Assembly (NCBI GenBank): GCA_030145845.1
Contig: JAIXHJ010000001.1
Span: forward strand, 1 to 64,000
DNA: 64,000 nt
Source: Pseudomonadota bacterium
GTDB taxonomy: Bacteria > Pseudomonadota > Gammaproteobacteria > Pseudomonadales > Oceanobacteraceae
Direction: 5' to 3'
The position numbers and the translations under genes are program-made. This document shows positions 53,811 to 61,386 of the stretch, piece after piece. Each line of letters opens with the position of its first letter. The first letter of the stretch is position 1. The notes under the pieces were generated by a model. The model had not been told where the DNA came from and did not search any database. It was given only the letters and a program-made list of their open reading frames with translations.

Positions 53811-55736
53811 TCAGTGGAGGTTCAGTAACCTCTTAACCTCTGACCAGCTGACGTACTTAAAGTTCTGTTTTTCATCCGGCAGCATGTTACGGCCGTCCTG
53901 TACCACCAGCATACCCTGTGGATATTCCGCACCGAGCGCAGCGGAGGTCACGGCCAGACCATCGGTTTCAGACGCGCCATCGATACCGGCTGCGGCATTG
54001 ATACCGATACGGAAACGGCCGAGGTAGCGGTAAGGGGCTTCTGCTTCATACAGCACATAGCTGTCGTTCCCCTGACTGGAAACAATCAGATACGCCTCAT
54101 TGGCCGTGCGGTAAATATCCATGCCTTCAATATCGGCCACCAGTGTCTCTGAGGCCGCGGCGACCTGAGTCAGCCCGGTGCTGTCTCCCGGTTCTGCCCC
54201 CAGCGTCCACACCGCTACGTCTTCTTCGCCGATAAACAGGCGCTGGGCGCTGTCGTCAGCGGCACAGCCTTCCGGTTGTGAGCCAACGGCAAATTCACGC
54301 ACTTTCCGCCCCTGCCAGCCGTGTTGGCTGTCGGTGATGGCGTACTGTTCAAAACGGCCGTCTTCGTCATTAATAAAGACAAAGAATTCACCGGCGTTGT
54401 TTCTGTACATACACATACCGTAAACATCATCCAGTGTGGTGGTGATTTCACCGGCAGCGCTGACCTGACCGCTGGCCGGATCAATATGGAACAGGGCAAT
54501 GGCATGACGGTCGCGCTGGCTGGCGGCGGCAATATCGGCGGCCTGTCCCTGCCAGCTGAAGCCCTGACGGACGTCGACGTTATTGACGCGGCCGGCTTTC
54601 AGTTCCTGCAGTTCATTACCCTGCATATCGTAGACATACAGGCCGTATTTTTTATTGGTGCCCAGTACCCGGCTCTGCTCCGGCTGCTGTTTATTCACCC
54701 AGATCGCCGGGTCATCGGCGGCGTCACCACTTTTACGTACCGGCGTGGTTTCGGCACTGGCTGCCAGTTGTGGAATACGGGCAGGCTGGGTCTCCCGGGC
54801 CGGCAGGGTCAGCGCAGCCTGATACAGGGCCCCGCTTTCATCATCGAGAATGGCCAGTGTGGTGCGGCCATTATGCAGGCTGGCGGTGAGACTGTCGGCG
54901 GCAATGGGCTGATCCAGTTGCCAGTGTTCGGCAGCACTGACACCCTGTTGGTTAATCACGTAGCTGCGTACAACGGCAGTGCCGGATTCCGCGATGAGCA
55001 GCCGCCCCTGACTGATGGCCAGGGGACCGGCATTGTCACTCAGCTGACCATAAGGCCGGACCAGATCGACCACCGACCGTACCACTTCACTTTCCGCCCG
55101 GGCGTTATAAGCCCAGACACCGATATTTTCTTCACTGACAAATAACTGGTCGGTGGCATCGTCGACGACGCAGTATTCGCTGCCCGGCGGTAACGGGAAC
55201 TGACGGATTTCCTGCTGTTGCAGGCCGGCCTCAGTCAGGGAAATCAGCAGCTGATGTGCCATCTGATTTTCATCCAGCATAAAAACATTCAGTTCGTTAT
55301 CCGCCGGCTGATACAGGCACAGACCTTCCAGCGGATACGGCAGCACCGGGCCAAAGCGGAGATCACTGATCTGTTCTGCCTGAATCCGGTAGCTGATCAG
55401 ACGGTTCTGCTGGCTGTCCAGGCTGACATAGAGGACGCCCTGTTCATCTGTGCGCTGGTCAATAAATTCGGCCGGAATATTTTTGCTGTCGCTGATATTA
55501 CCATTGACGCGCAGCTGCATACCGCTGTCCGGGTGGACTCCTAACCAGCGGTTGGCAGAAACCATAACCGCCTGTTCACCGCTCACGGCCATTACTTTGG
55601 CGGCGATGGTGGCATTTTCCGGGGCGGGCGTATTTTTGTCAGCCACGGCGGTGTTATCGGTGGTCTGGCCACAGGCGCTGAGCAGCAGAGTCTGAGCCAG
55701 GGTTAAGCTTAAAAGGCGTTTTTTCATAATCATCAT
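53811..55736 (-). CDS. two-domain beta-propeller phytase lipoprotein
   Basis: This 641-residue protein has a lipoprotein signal (LLLSAC, about residue 22) and two tandem beta-propeller phytase-like domains. The C-terminal one (from about residue 325) has the active-domain pattern DAADDPAIWVNKQQPEQSRVLG, TNKKYGLYVYDMQG, GRVNNVDVRQGF and GCAADDSAQRLFIGEEDVAVW, with the acidic residues that bind Ca2+ and phosphate. The N-terminal domain is divergent but keeps FVSEENIGVWAYNA. The enzyme removes phosphates from phytate. A start at 55736, or a nearby Met (MMIMKK), is uncertain because the ribosome site is weak. A TonB receptor gene lies upstream in the same direction. Confidence 0.92.
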   Translation of the reverse strand: MMIMKKRLLSLTLAQTLLLSACGQTTDNTAVADKNTPAPENATIAAKVMAVSGEQAVMVSANRWLGVHPDSGMQLRVNGNISDSKNIPAEFIDQRTDEQGVLYVSLDSQQNRLISYRIQAEQISDLRFGPVLPYPLEGLCLYQPADNELNVFMLDENQMAHQLLISLTEAGLQQQEIRQFPLPPGSEYCVVDDATDQLFVSEENIGVWAYNARAESEVVRSVVDLVRPYGQLSDNAGPLAISQGRLLIAESGTAVVRSYVINQQGVSAAEHWQLDQPIAADSLTASLHNGRTTLAILDDESGALYQAALTLPARETQPARIPQLAASAETTPVRKSGDAADDPAIWVNKQQPEQSRVLGTNKKYGLYVYDMQGNELQELKAGRVNNVDVRQGFSWQGQAADIAAASQRDRHAIALFHIDPASGQVSAAGEITTTLDDVYGMCMYRNNAGEFFVFINDEDGRFEQYAITDSQHGWQGRKVREFAVGSQPEGCAADDSAQRLFIGEEDVAVWTLGAEPGDSTGLTQVAAASETLVADIEGMDIYRTANEAYLIVSSQGNDSYVLYEAEAPYRYLGRFRIGINAAAGIDGASETDGLAVTSAALGAEYPQGMLVVQDGRNMLPDEKQNFKYVSWSEVKRLLNLH

Positions 55737-55755
55737 TCAGTCAGAAAACAGAAAG

Positions 55756-55776
55756 GCCGGGCAATAACTGCCCGGC
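55756..55776 (-). terminator. attenuator-like hairpin between receptor and phytase genes
   Basis: On the minus strand GCCGGGCA-GTTAT-TGCCCGGC is followed by CTTTCTGTTTT. It sits in the 65-bp gap, about 25 nt after the receptor stop and 20 nt before the phytase ATG. It could terminate part of the transcripts or protect the 3' end of the receptor mRNA. Confidence 0.65.
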
Positions 55777-55801
55777 AGGTTGACGTCCGGGGTGTGAATT
55801 A

Positions 55802-58498
55802 TCAGAAGCTGGTGAAGGTCAGGCCAAGACGGTAAGTCGGGCCGTAATCTTCAAACTGGGCGTTGTAACGCTCTTTGTTCTGATAGGTGTAGTACGGCTC
55901 GTCGGTGATATTGGCAATATCGAAATTCACCTTCAGCTGTTCCGTGATGTCATAGGCTGCACTGAAGTCCAGCTGAGTCTGATCTGACTGGTAAATATCT
56001 TCGGCTTTGCTGTCGACATCGCCGATTTCCAGCAGGTATTCCGACTTGTAGTTGGCCGCCAGACGCAGGCTCAGGCCGTTATTTTCATAACCGAATACCA
56101 GGTTGCCGGTAATATCGGACTGATTCGGCAGTGCGATTTTACGGCCGCCTTCCAGTTCGGCTTCAGAATCGGTGTAGGTGACGTTGGCAGAAAGCAGCAG
56201 GCCATCAAACGGTGCCGGCAGCATTTCCATTTTCTGTGAGGCTGACAGCTCAAGTCCGGTCAGGCTGGCGGCCTTACCGTTGTCGTAGCTTTCCACACCA
56301 CTGGTGTACAGTTCAAAGCCCGGCTGACCGGCAATATTGGCCTGGTAGATAAAGTCTTCAATATCTTTGTAGAAAATGGCCGCTGACAGCGCGCCTGCTG
56401 TGCCGGTGTAGTGCTCAATGCCCAGATCGAGGTTGGTGGCGGTCATGGCATCCAGCTGGGTATTACCGGCTTCTGCTTCGTCACCGTCGGCAGAAACAAA
56501 GGGTGCCATCTGTTCGAAGGTCGGACGGACCACTGAGTTGGTCCAGGCCGCACGGATCTGGGTGTCTTCGCTCAGCTTATAACGAGCCTGCAGGTTGGGC
56601 AGAACATGGCTGTACTGGTTATCGTCGCTGATATCGGAAAACGTATCGCTGTCTTTAACGTATTCGACACCGTCAAAGTCGTGTCGGGTGCCTTCGTAGC
56701 GCAGACCACCGAGCAGCAGCAGGTTATCCATTTCGATATTGGCCATCACATAGGCGGCGGTAATATCTTCCTGAATGCTGTAGTCGGCGATACGCGAATC
56801 TTCTTCTTCATAGGCATCGGCTTTATCCATGCCATCGATCAGGCTATAAATCGCTGACGGTGAAATTCCCGGTCCGTAACGGCTCAGGTCGTAATCGACG
56901 CTGGTGGTAAAGTCGGACAGGCTTTCACCATTGAAATCGCCGTACACATAAACGTCTTCATCGTTGGTCTTTTCACGGCTCTGATATTTACCACCGAATT
57001 TGATCTGGGATGGATAACCGGCAATAAACAGGTCGCGGGTCAGATCAAAACGCAGACTGGATTGCGTATCGTCGGTAAAGGACTCTTCATATTCGACTTC
57101 ATCGATTTCGTAGGATGCCGCGTCATAGTAACCCGCAGGGGCAATCGCTTGCGGCTCGCGGGTATTGCTGAAGCCCATACCGGTAAAGTCTGCGGTAAAG
57201 GCGGCACCGCTCAGGCCACCGGGATTTTCTTCTTCGGATTTGCTGTAACCCAGCGCGTACTCAATGGTCCAGTCATCGACAAAGTGTTCACCGCCGAAGG
57301 TGGTGGACATAATGGTCTGGGTTTCTTCGCGGTCTTTCAGTTCCCGTGCTACTTCAGCGTCACCGGTTTCGCCGGAGGCCTGAGCGTCGGCAAATTCGAT
57401 CACGCTGGCCTGGCGGGTCTCGAAATCCTTAAATTTACTGTACAGATTGCGCAGGAACAGACGGTTGTTGGCATCCAGTTCCAGATCGAAGTTCAGGGCT
57501 GCACCGATACGTTTGCGCTCGATGTCGTAATCACGCAGTTCGAATTCTTCCAGCTTGCCGTCTTCGTCCCATTTGCCGCCGGTCTCAACGTTTTCGGAAC
57601 CGAATTTACGGTCGTCGTAACTGAAAGCACCGGCAATCCCCAGACGCTGACCACCATCCAGCACAAAGGTATTGCCGCCGGACAGGCCGTACGCCGGGCT
57701 GCTCTGATCGGTCTGTTCATCGTAGCTGCCGGAGGCGCGCAGGCTGTAAAACGCGCCTTCACGGTCAAGGGCTGACAGGCTTTCCACTTCAATGGAACCA
57801 CCGATGGCATTGGCGTCCATATCCGGGGTCAGGGTTTTGGTAACCACCAGTGAGCTGATCAGGTCGGCCGGAACCACATCCAGTGCCACGGCACGACGGC
57901 CGGCTTCCGGTGCCGGTAACTGGGTGCCGTTCACGGTCACTGAGTTCAGATCCGGGCTGATACCACGGACGCGGACAAAACGGCCTTCGCCCTGATCCCG
58001 TTCAATGGAAATACCCGGCACACGCTGCAGGGCTTCAGCGGCGTTGGCGTCCGGCAGCTGGCCGATGGCGTCGGCATTAATCACGCTGATGGTGTTATCG
58101 GCATAGCGCTGACGGTCAAGGGCGCGCTGCATCTGCGCGGCCTGACCGATAACCAGTACTTCCTCAACCGGTTCATCGCTGTTGTTCAGGACTATATCGA
58201 AAGTGTTGGTCTGATTGTCATCAATATGGATGGTGCGGCGGTCAATTTCTTTACCACCGATGGTGACGGTCAGGGTGTAATCGCCGGCTTTAACCTGTGG
58301 CAGACGGAAACGGCCGGCTTTGCCGGTCAGTACTTCACGGTTCAGTTCTTCGATGCGGATCACTGCACCGGTATAGACGGTCTGATTCTGTACATCGGCA
58401 ACACGTCCTTCAACAATCCCGTCGGCCAGCGCAGAAGGTGCCAGACTGGCGGCAGCCAGGGCAATCACAGCAGCCAGTGGCTTGAGGCGGAAATTCAT
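55802..58498 (-). CDS. TonB-dependent receptor, probable phytate/inositol-phosphate uptake
   Basis: This 898-residue outer-membrane receptor has a signal peptide (cleavage after ALA, about residue 25), then a carboxypeptidase-like regulatory domain (26-110, GIVEGRVADVQNQTVYTGAVI). Next come a TonB-box-like EEVLVIGQ (about 113-120), the plug domain (NAAEALQRVPGISIERDQGEG, SVTVNGTQLPAPEAGRR) and a barrel ending YRLGLTFTSF with the terminal aromatic Phe. The plug belongs to the group linked to carbohydrate-like ligands. It lies directly upstream of a phytase, an association known in aquatic bacteria. A PhoB-box candidate precedes it. The exact ligand is inferred. Confidence 0.9.
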   Translation of the reverse strand: MNFRLKPLAAVIALAAASLAPSALADGIVEGRVADVQNQTVYTGAVIRIEELNREVLTGKAGRFRLPQVKAGDYTLTVTIGGKEIDRRTIHIDDNQTNTFDIVLNNSDEPVEEVLVIGQAAQMQRALDRQRYADNTISVINADAIGQLPDANAAEALQRVPGISIERDQGEGRFVRVRGISPDLNSVTVNGTQLPAPEAGRRAVALDVVPADLISSLVVTKTLTPDMDANAIGGSIEVESLSALDREGAFYSLRASGSYDEQTDQSSPAYGLSGGNTFVLDGGQRLGIAGAFSYDDRKFGSENVETGGKWDEDGKLEEFELRDYDIERKRIGAALNFDLELDANNRLFLRNLYSKFKDFETRQASVIEFADAQASGETGDAEVARELKDREETQTIMSTTFGGEHFVDDWTIEYALGYSKSEEENPGGLSGAAFTADFTGMGFSNTREPQAIAPAGYYDAASYEIDEVEYEESFTDDTQSSLRFDLTRDLFIAGYPSQIKFGGKYQSREKTNDEDVYVYGDFNGESLSDFTTSVDYDLSRYGPGISPSAIYSLIDGMDKADAYEEEDSRIADYSIQEDITAAYVMANIEMDNLLLLGGLRYEGTRHDFDGVEYVKDSDTFSDISDDNQYSHVLPNLQARYKLSEDTQIRAAWTNSVVRPTFEQMAPFVSADGDEAEAGNTQLDAMTATNLDLGIEHYTGTAGALSAAIFYKDIEDFIYQANIAGQPGFELYTSGVESYDNGKAASLTGLELSASQKMEMLPAPFDGLLLSANVTYTDSEAELEGGRKIALPNQSDITGNLVFGYENNGLSLRLAANYKSEYLLEIGDVDSKAEDIYQSDQTQLDFSAAYDITEQLKVNFDIANITDEPYYTYQNKERYNAQFEDYGPTYRLGLTFTSF

Positions 58499-58539
58499 AT
58501 CGGTTACTCCGTTAATGGGTGAAATCTGAATTCACGGCG

Positions 58540-58573
58540 ACGGTAGAAACAGAATATGTCGGTTATGTGACAG
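58540..58573 (-). promoter_or_regulatory. PhoB box and -10 for the receptor-phytase operon
   Basis: On the minus strand CTGTCAC-ATAA-CCGACAT (58573-58556) fits the 7-4-7 Pho box (CTGTCAT, 4 nt, CTGTCAY), with two mismatches in the second half. Exactly 10 nt downstream is TACCGT (58545-58540), in the place of the -10 at E. coli PhoB promoters. It lies 58 nt upstream of the receptor ATG. Confidence 0.6.
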
Positions 58574-58779
58574 GCCTTCGGTGGCGGCGCTGAAACGGGG
58601 GCTGCAGGCGGGGAAAACGGTGGCTTCTGATCCGCATTAACCCCTGCCGGGGGATGGTGGGCAGGTCAGGGCAGAGTGCCGGCGGCAGACCGGGCTCTGT
58701 GAGCGCTGGAAATGAAATAAATTCCGCTGCCGGTATGAGCTGATTTGACCCCTGAAGGCATTTTCAGCGGTTTCCGGTT

Positions 58780-58813
58780 TTGTCATCTGACTGTCATATT
58801 GGCTTGCTATTAC
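58780..58813 (+). promoter_or_regulatory. PhoB box and -10 for the GGDEF-AraC operon
   Basis: TTGTCAT-CTGA-CTGTCAT (58780-58797) matches 13 of 14 half-site positions of the Pho box. TATTAC (58808-58813) follows after exactly 10 nt, as at PhoB-activated promoters, and the ATG is 30 nt further. The rest of the 345-bp divergent region (58499-58843) holds no gene. Confidence 0.7.
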
Positions 58814-58843
58814 CCGCTCAGACATTTTCTGAGGTCAGGTTTT

Positions 58844-59761
58844 ATGCTGCAGACGTTACGCCTTCACCGCCATAAATTACTGCTGATTTTTGGCCTGGCA
58901 TTTCTTTCGCTGGCGGCCAGTATCTGGATTGGCGATGCCAAAACATGGGCGGAAATCGACTGGCTGGACGTACTGGGCGAAGGCGGCAGTGCGGTTGCCA
59001 TTGCCGTGTGGATGGTGCTGATTCTGGGCAGCCGTCCGGCCGGGCGGGTGACCGATCTGCTGACTCTGGGGCTGGGCTTTATGTTCATTGCCATGTGGCA
59101 GGATAACCTGGATGAATTTATCCGCCTGCCGGCAGAACAGTGGTGGGACCACTGGCTGGAATCGGGCGCTATGCCGTTCGGCATTGCCCTGCTGACGTAT
59201 GGCCTGTTTCACTGGCATGGCGAACAGCTGTCCATTAACCGCCAGCTGCAGAAGCGTGAAAGTCTGTTCCGTGAACACCGTTATATTGACGGTCTGACCC
59301 AGCTTGGCCGGGCCGATTACCTGAAACAGCAGCTGCAGCGTCAGCTGGCCGCGAGCGTGGGTAAACCGCTGACCCTGGTGATGCTGGAAACGGATCACTT
59401 TGCCGGGGTTGCGCGCGCTATCGGTCACCGTGAAGCCGATCGCCTGTTACGCGAAATTGCTGAAATTCTGCTGCTGAATATGCGCCCGCAGGACGTGATC
59501 TGCCGTTATGCCGGTGAGCGTTTTGCGCTGGTGATGCCGGATACGGATGCTGAACAGGCGTTACAACTGGTGCAGGAACTGCGGTTGGCGGTGCAGCATT
59601 TTGCTTTTAAAACCGGTCAGCCGGCGCAGACGTTGTATCAGCGTATTCTGGCCGGTCTGTGTACTGCACGGCCGGGCGAAGAGGCGGCTGAGCTGATTGC
59701 ACGGGCCAATGACGCCCTGTTGCAGGCCCATGACGGGCGCGGCTGTTATCAGGCGGCGTAA
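58844..59761 (+). CDS. membrane protein with degenerate GGDEF domain
   Basis: This 305-residue protein has about four membrane helices (residues 8-125) and a GGDEF-type domain (about 145-300). The signature motif reads AGERF (223-227) instead of GG[D/E]EF, so the catalytic Glu is replaced by Arg and activity is unlikely. The inhibitory I-site RPQD (214-217) is retained exactly five residues before it, which would allow c-di-GMP binding. ATG 58844 has GAGGT 8 nt upstream, and the longer ORF start is rejected. It overlaps no gene but runs into an AraC-type gene 4 nt downstream. A Pho box precedes it, so expression on phosphate starvation is inferred. Confidence 0.82.
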   Translation: MLQTLRLHRHKLLLIFGLAFLSLAASIWIGDAKTWAEIDWLDVLGEGGSAVAIAVWMVLILGSRPAGRVTDLLTLGLGFMFIAMWQDNLDEFIRLPAEQWWDHWLESGAMPFGIALLTYGLFHWHGEQLSINRQLQKRESLFREHRYIDGLTQLGRADYLKQQLQRQLAASVGKPLTLVMLETDHFAGVARAIGHREADRLLREIAEILLLNMRPQDVICRYAGERFALVMPDTDAEQALQLVQELRLAVQHFAFKTGQPAQTLYQRILAGLCTARPGEEAAELIARANDALLQAHDGRGCYQAA

Positions 59762-59765
59762 ACGG

Positions 59766-60800
59766 ATGACCATGGCCTGGTACGAGTGTGACGAAAAATA
59801 TTTACCGGCGCATTATCAGCCGGCGCTGCTGCTCGACCTGTTGCTGGCACGCGATATCAGCAGTCACAAAGTGCTGCGCGGTACCGGGCTGTTTTATGAA
59901 GATATTCTGGCCGGGCAGCAGAAGCTGTCACAGCTGCAGCTGAAACAGCTGATTGCCAACGGCGATAAGCTGGTGGCGGAAGGCGATCTGAGTTTCCGCT
60001 GGGGCGATAATCTGTGGCCCGGGCATTACGGCGCCGGCAGTCAGCTGCTCAGTAATGCGCCGGATCTCGGCTGTGCCCTGCAGGCGCTGGTGCGGTACCG
60101 CCGTTTTCTCAGTCCGCTGCTGGCACCGCGCGTGTTTGAGGATGAGCACTACTGTTACGTGCAGTGGCTGGATACCTGTGGCCTGCAGGAGCAGCACCGG
60201 TTTATGGTGGAAACGGCGATGATGGCGCTGACCTCCATGTCGCGCTGGCTGGCGCAGCAGAATCTGCCCTGGCGTTATGGTTTCAGCTATCCGCGGCCGG
60301 CGGCGGATGAACAGTATCAGGTACATTTCGGCAGCCAGTTACAGTTCGGCCTTGGCGTGGATGTGATGGTGATTGAAAAATCCTGGCTGCAGGCTGCCTG
60401 GCCGCGGGGTTCGGTCACCGGGTTTCAGGCGGCCTGGCAGGAAGCCGGGGTGCTGCGGGATGACTATGCCAGCGATGGTTTTACGGAAGCCGTGTATCAG
60501 TGGCTGATCGCCCATATCAGTGACGCGGTAACCCTGCCGGATGTGGCGGCGGTGTTCGGCATGAGTCCGGCGACGTTCAAGCGCAAACTGAAAAAACACC
60601 AGAGTCATTTTCAGCAGCTGCAGGATCAGGCGCGTATGCACGTCAGCCTGTATCTGCTGCATGTCAGGGATTTCAATAACGAGCAGGTTGCGCACTACCT
60701 GCACTTTAACGACACCACCAATTTCCGCCGCGCTTTCAAACGCTGGACCGGACTCACGCCCAGTGATGTTCGCCAGCAGTTCCGCTTTGCCGGCAGCTGA
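59766..60800 (+). CDS. AraC-family regulator with arabinose-binding-like N-domain
   Basis: This 344-residue regulator has an N-terminal effector domain of the PF12625 type (LLARDISSHKVLRGTGLFYEDIL, LLSNAPDLGCALQALVRYRRFLSP). It has a C-terminal HTH_18 pair (VTLPDVAAVFGMSPATFKRKL and FNNEQVAHYLHFNDTTNFRRAFKRWTG). Regulators of this type often sense small metabolites such as amino acids or lipids. ATG 59766 lies 4 nt after the GGDEF gene stop, so the two genes form an operon. Its targets are unknown, and the neighbouring Pho-box-linked genes are candidates. Confidence 0.88.
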   Translation: MTMAWYECDEKYLPAHYQPALLLDLLLARDISSHKVLRGTGLFYEDILAGQQKLSQLQLKQLIANGDKLVAEGDLSFRWGDNLWPGHYGAGSQLLSNAPDLGCALQALVRYRRFLSPLLAPRVFEDEHYCYVQWLDTCGLQEQHRFMVETAMMALTSMSRWLAQQNLPWRYGFSYPRPAADEQYQVHFGSQLQFGLGVDVMVIEKSWLQAAWPRGSVTGFQAAWQEAGVLRDDYASDGFTEAVYQWLIAHISDAVTLPDVAAVFGMSPATFKRKLKKHQSHFQQLQDQARMHVSLYLLHVRDFNNEQVAHYLHFNDTTNFRRAFKRWTGLTPSDVRQQFRFAGS

Positions 60801-60840
60801 TGTGATACCATCGGCTTTTTTATCAGCCGGGAAAACGTCA

Positions 60841-61356
60841 GTGCCTGATCTGTATATGTTTTACGTCGGCGGCAATGCCGGGCGTTCCAATATTGAAGTA
60901 CACGATGTGCAGTTCGTGGCCGTGACTGAGCCGGAAGAGGCTTATCCGCTGCTGCGTGACGCCTGGTTCGGCGATGCCGATAAAATTCACCTGGATGGTT
61001 ATATGCGTATCCGCTGGGCAGACGGCTATGATGTTGAGCTCAGACCACAGCAGGATGACAGCCCACTGAAACTCTGGTTTGTGAATGTCGGCGGCTACCG
61101 CGCCGGGCAGCTGGCTGAAGCACACGATTTCGGTTTATTTGTCGCAGCAACGGCGGCAGAAGCGAAAGACAAAGCCAAAGCCCGCCTGCTGGTGGGCCTG
61201 GAGAAACAGCACAAAGATAACCTCAAGGATGTCGATGACTGTCTGCTGCTGCAACAGCTGAACGGTTACCATATCCGTCTGCGGGAAAATCCGCACGGCA
61301 GCGCGCCGGTGCCGGACTGGCAGGGGTATCAGCCGATTGGTATCAACGCCGGCTGA
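60841..61356 (+). CDS. DUF1543 protein
   Basis: This 171-residue cytosolic protein has the DUF1543 pattern MFYVGGNAGRSNIEVHDVQFV, then LRDAWFGDADKIHLDGYMRI and LWFVNVGGYRAGQLAEAHDF. The C-terminal half repeats part of the fold. The function is unknown. GTG 60841 begins the conserved part, and the longer ORF upstream overlaps the AraC gene. GGGAAAACGTCA precedes it. Confidence 0.82.
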   Translation: MPDLYMFYVGGNAGRSNIEVHDVQFVAVTEPEEAYPLLRDAWFGDADKIHLDGYMRIRWADGYDVELRPQQDDSPLKLWFVNVGGYRAGQLAEAHDFGLFVAATAAEAKDKAKARLLVGLEKQHKDNLKDVDDCLLLQQLNGYHIRLRENPHGSAPVPDWQGYQPIGINAG

Positions 61357-61386
61357 ACCGCGGGCCTGCCATTACGCCGCAAAAAA

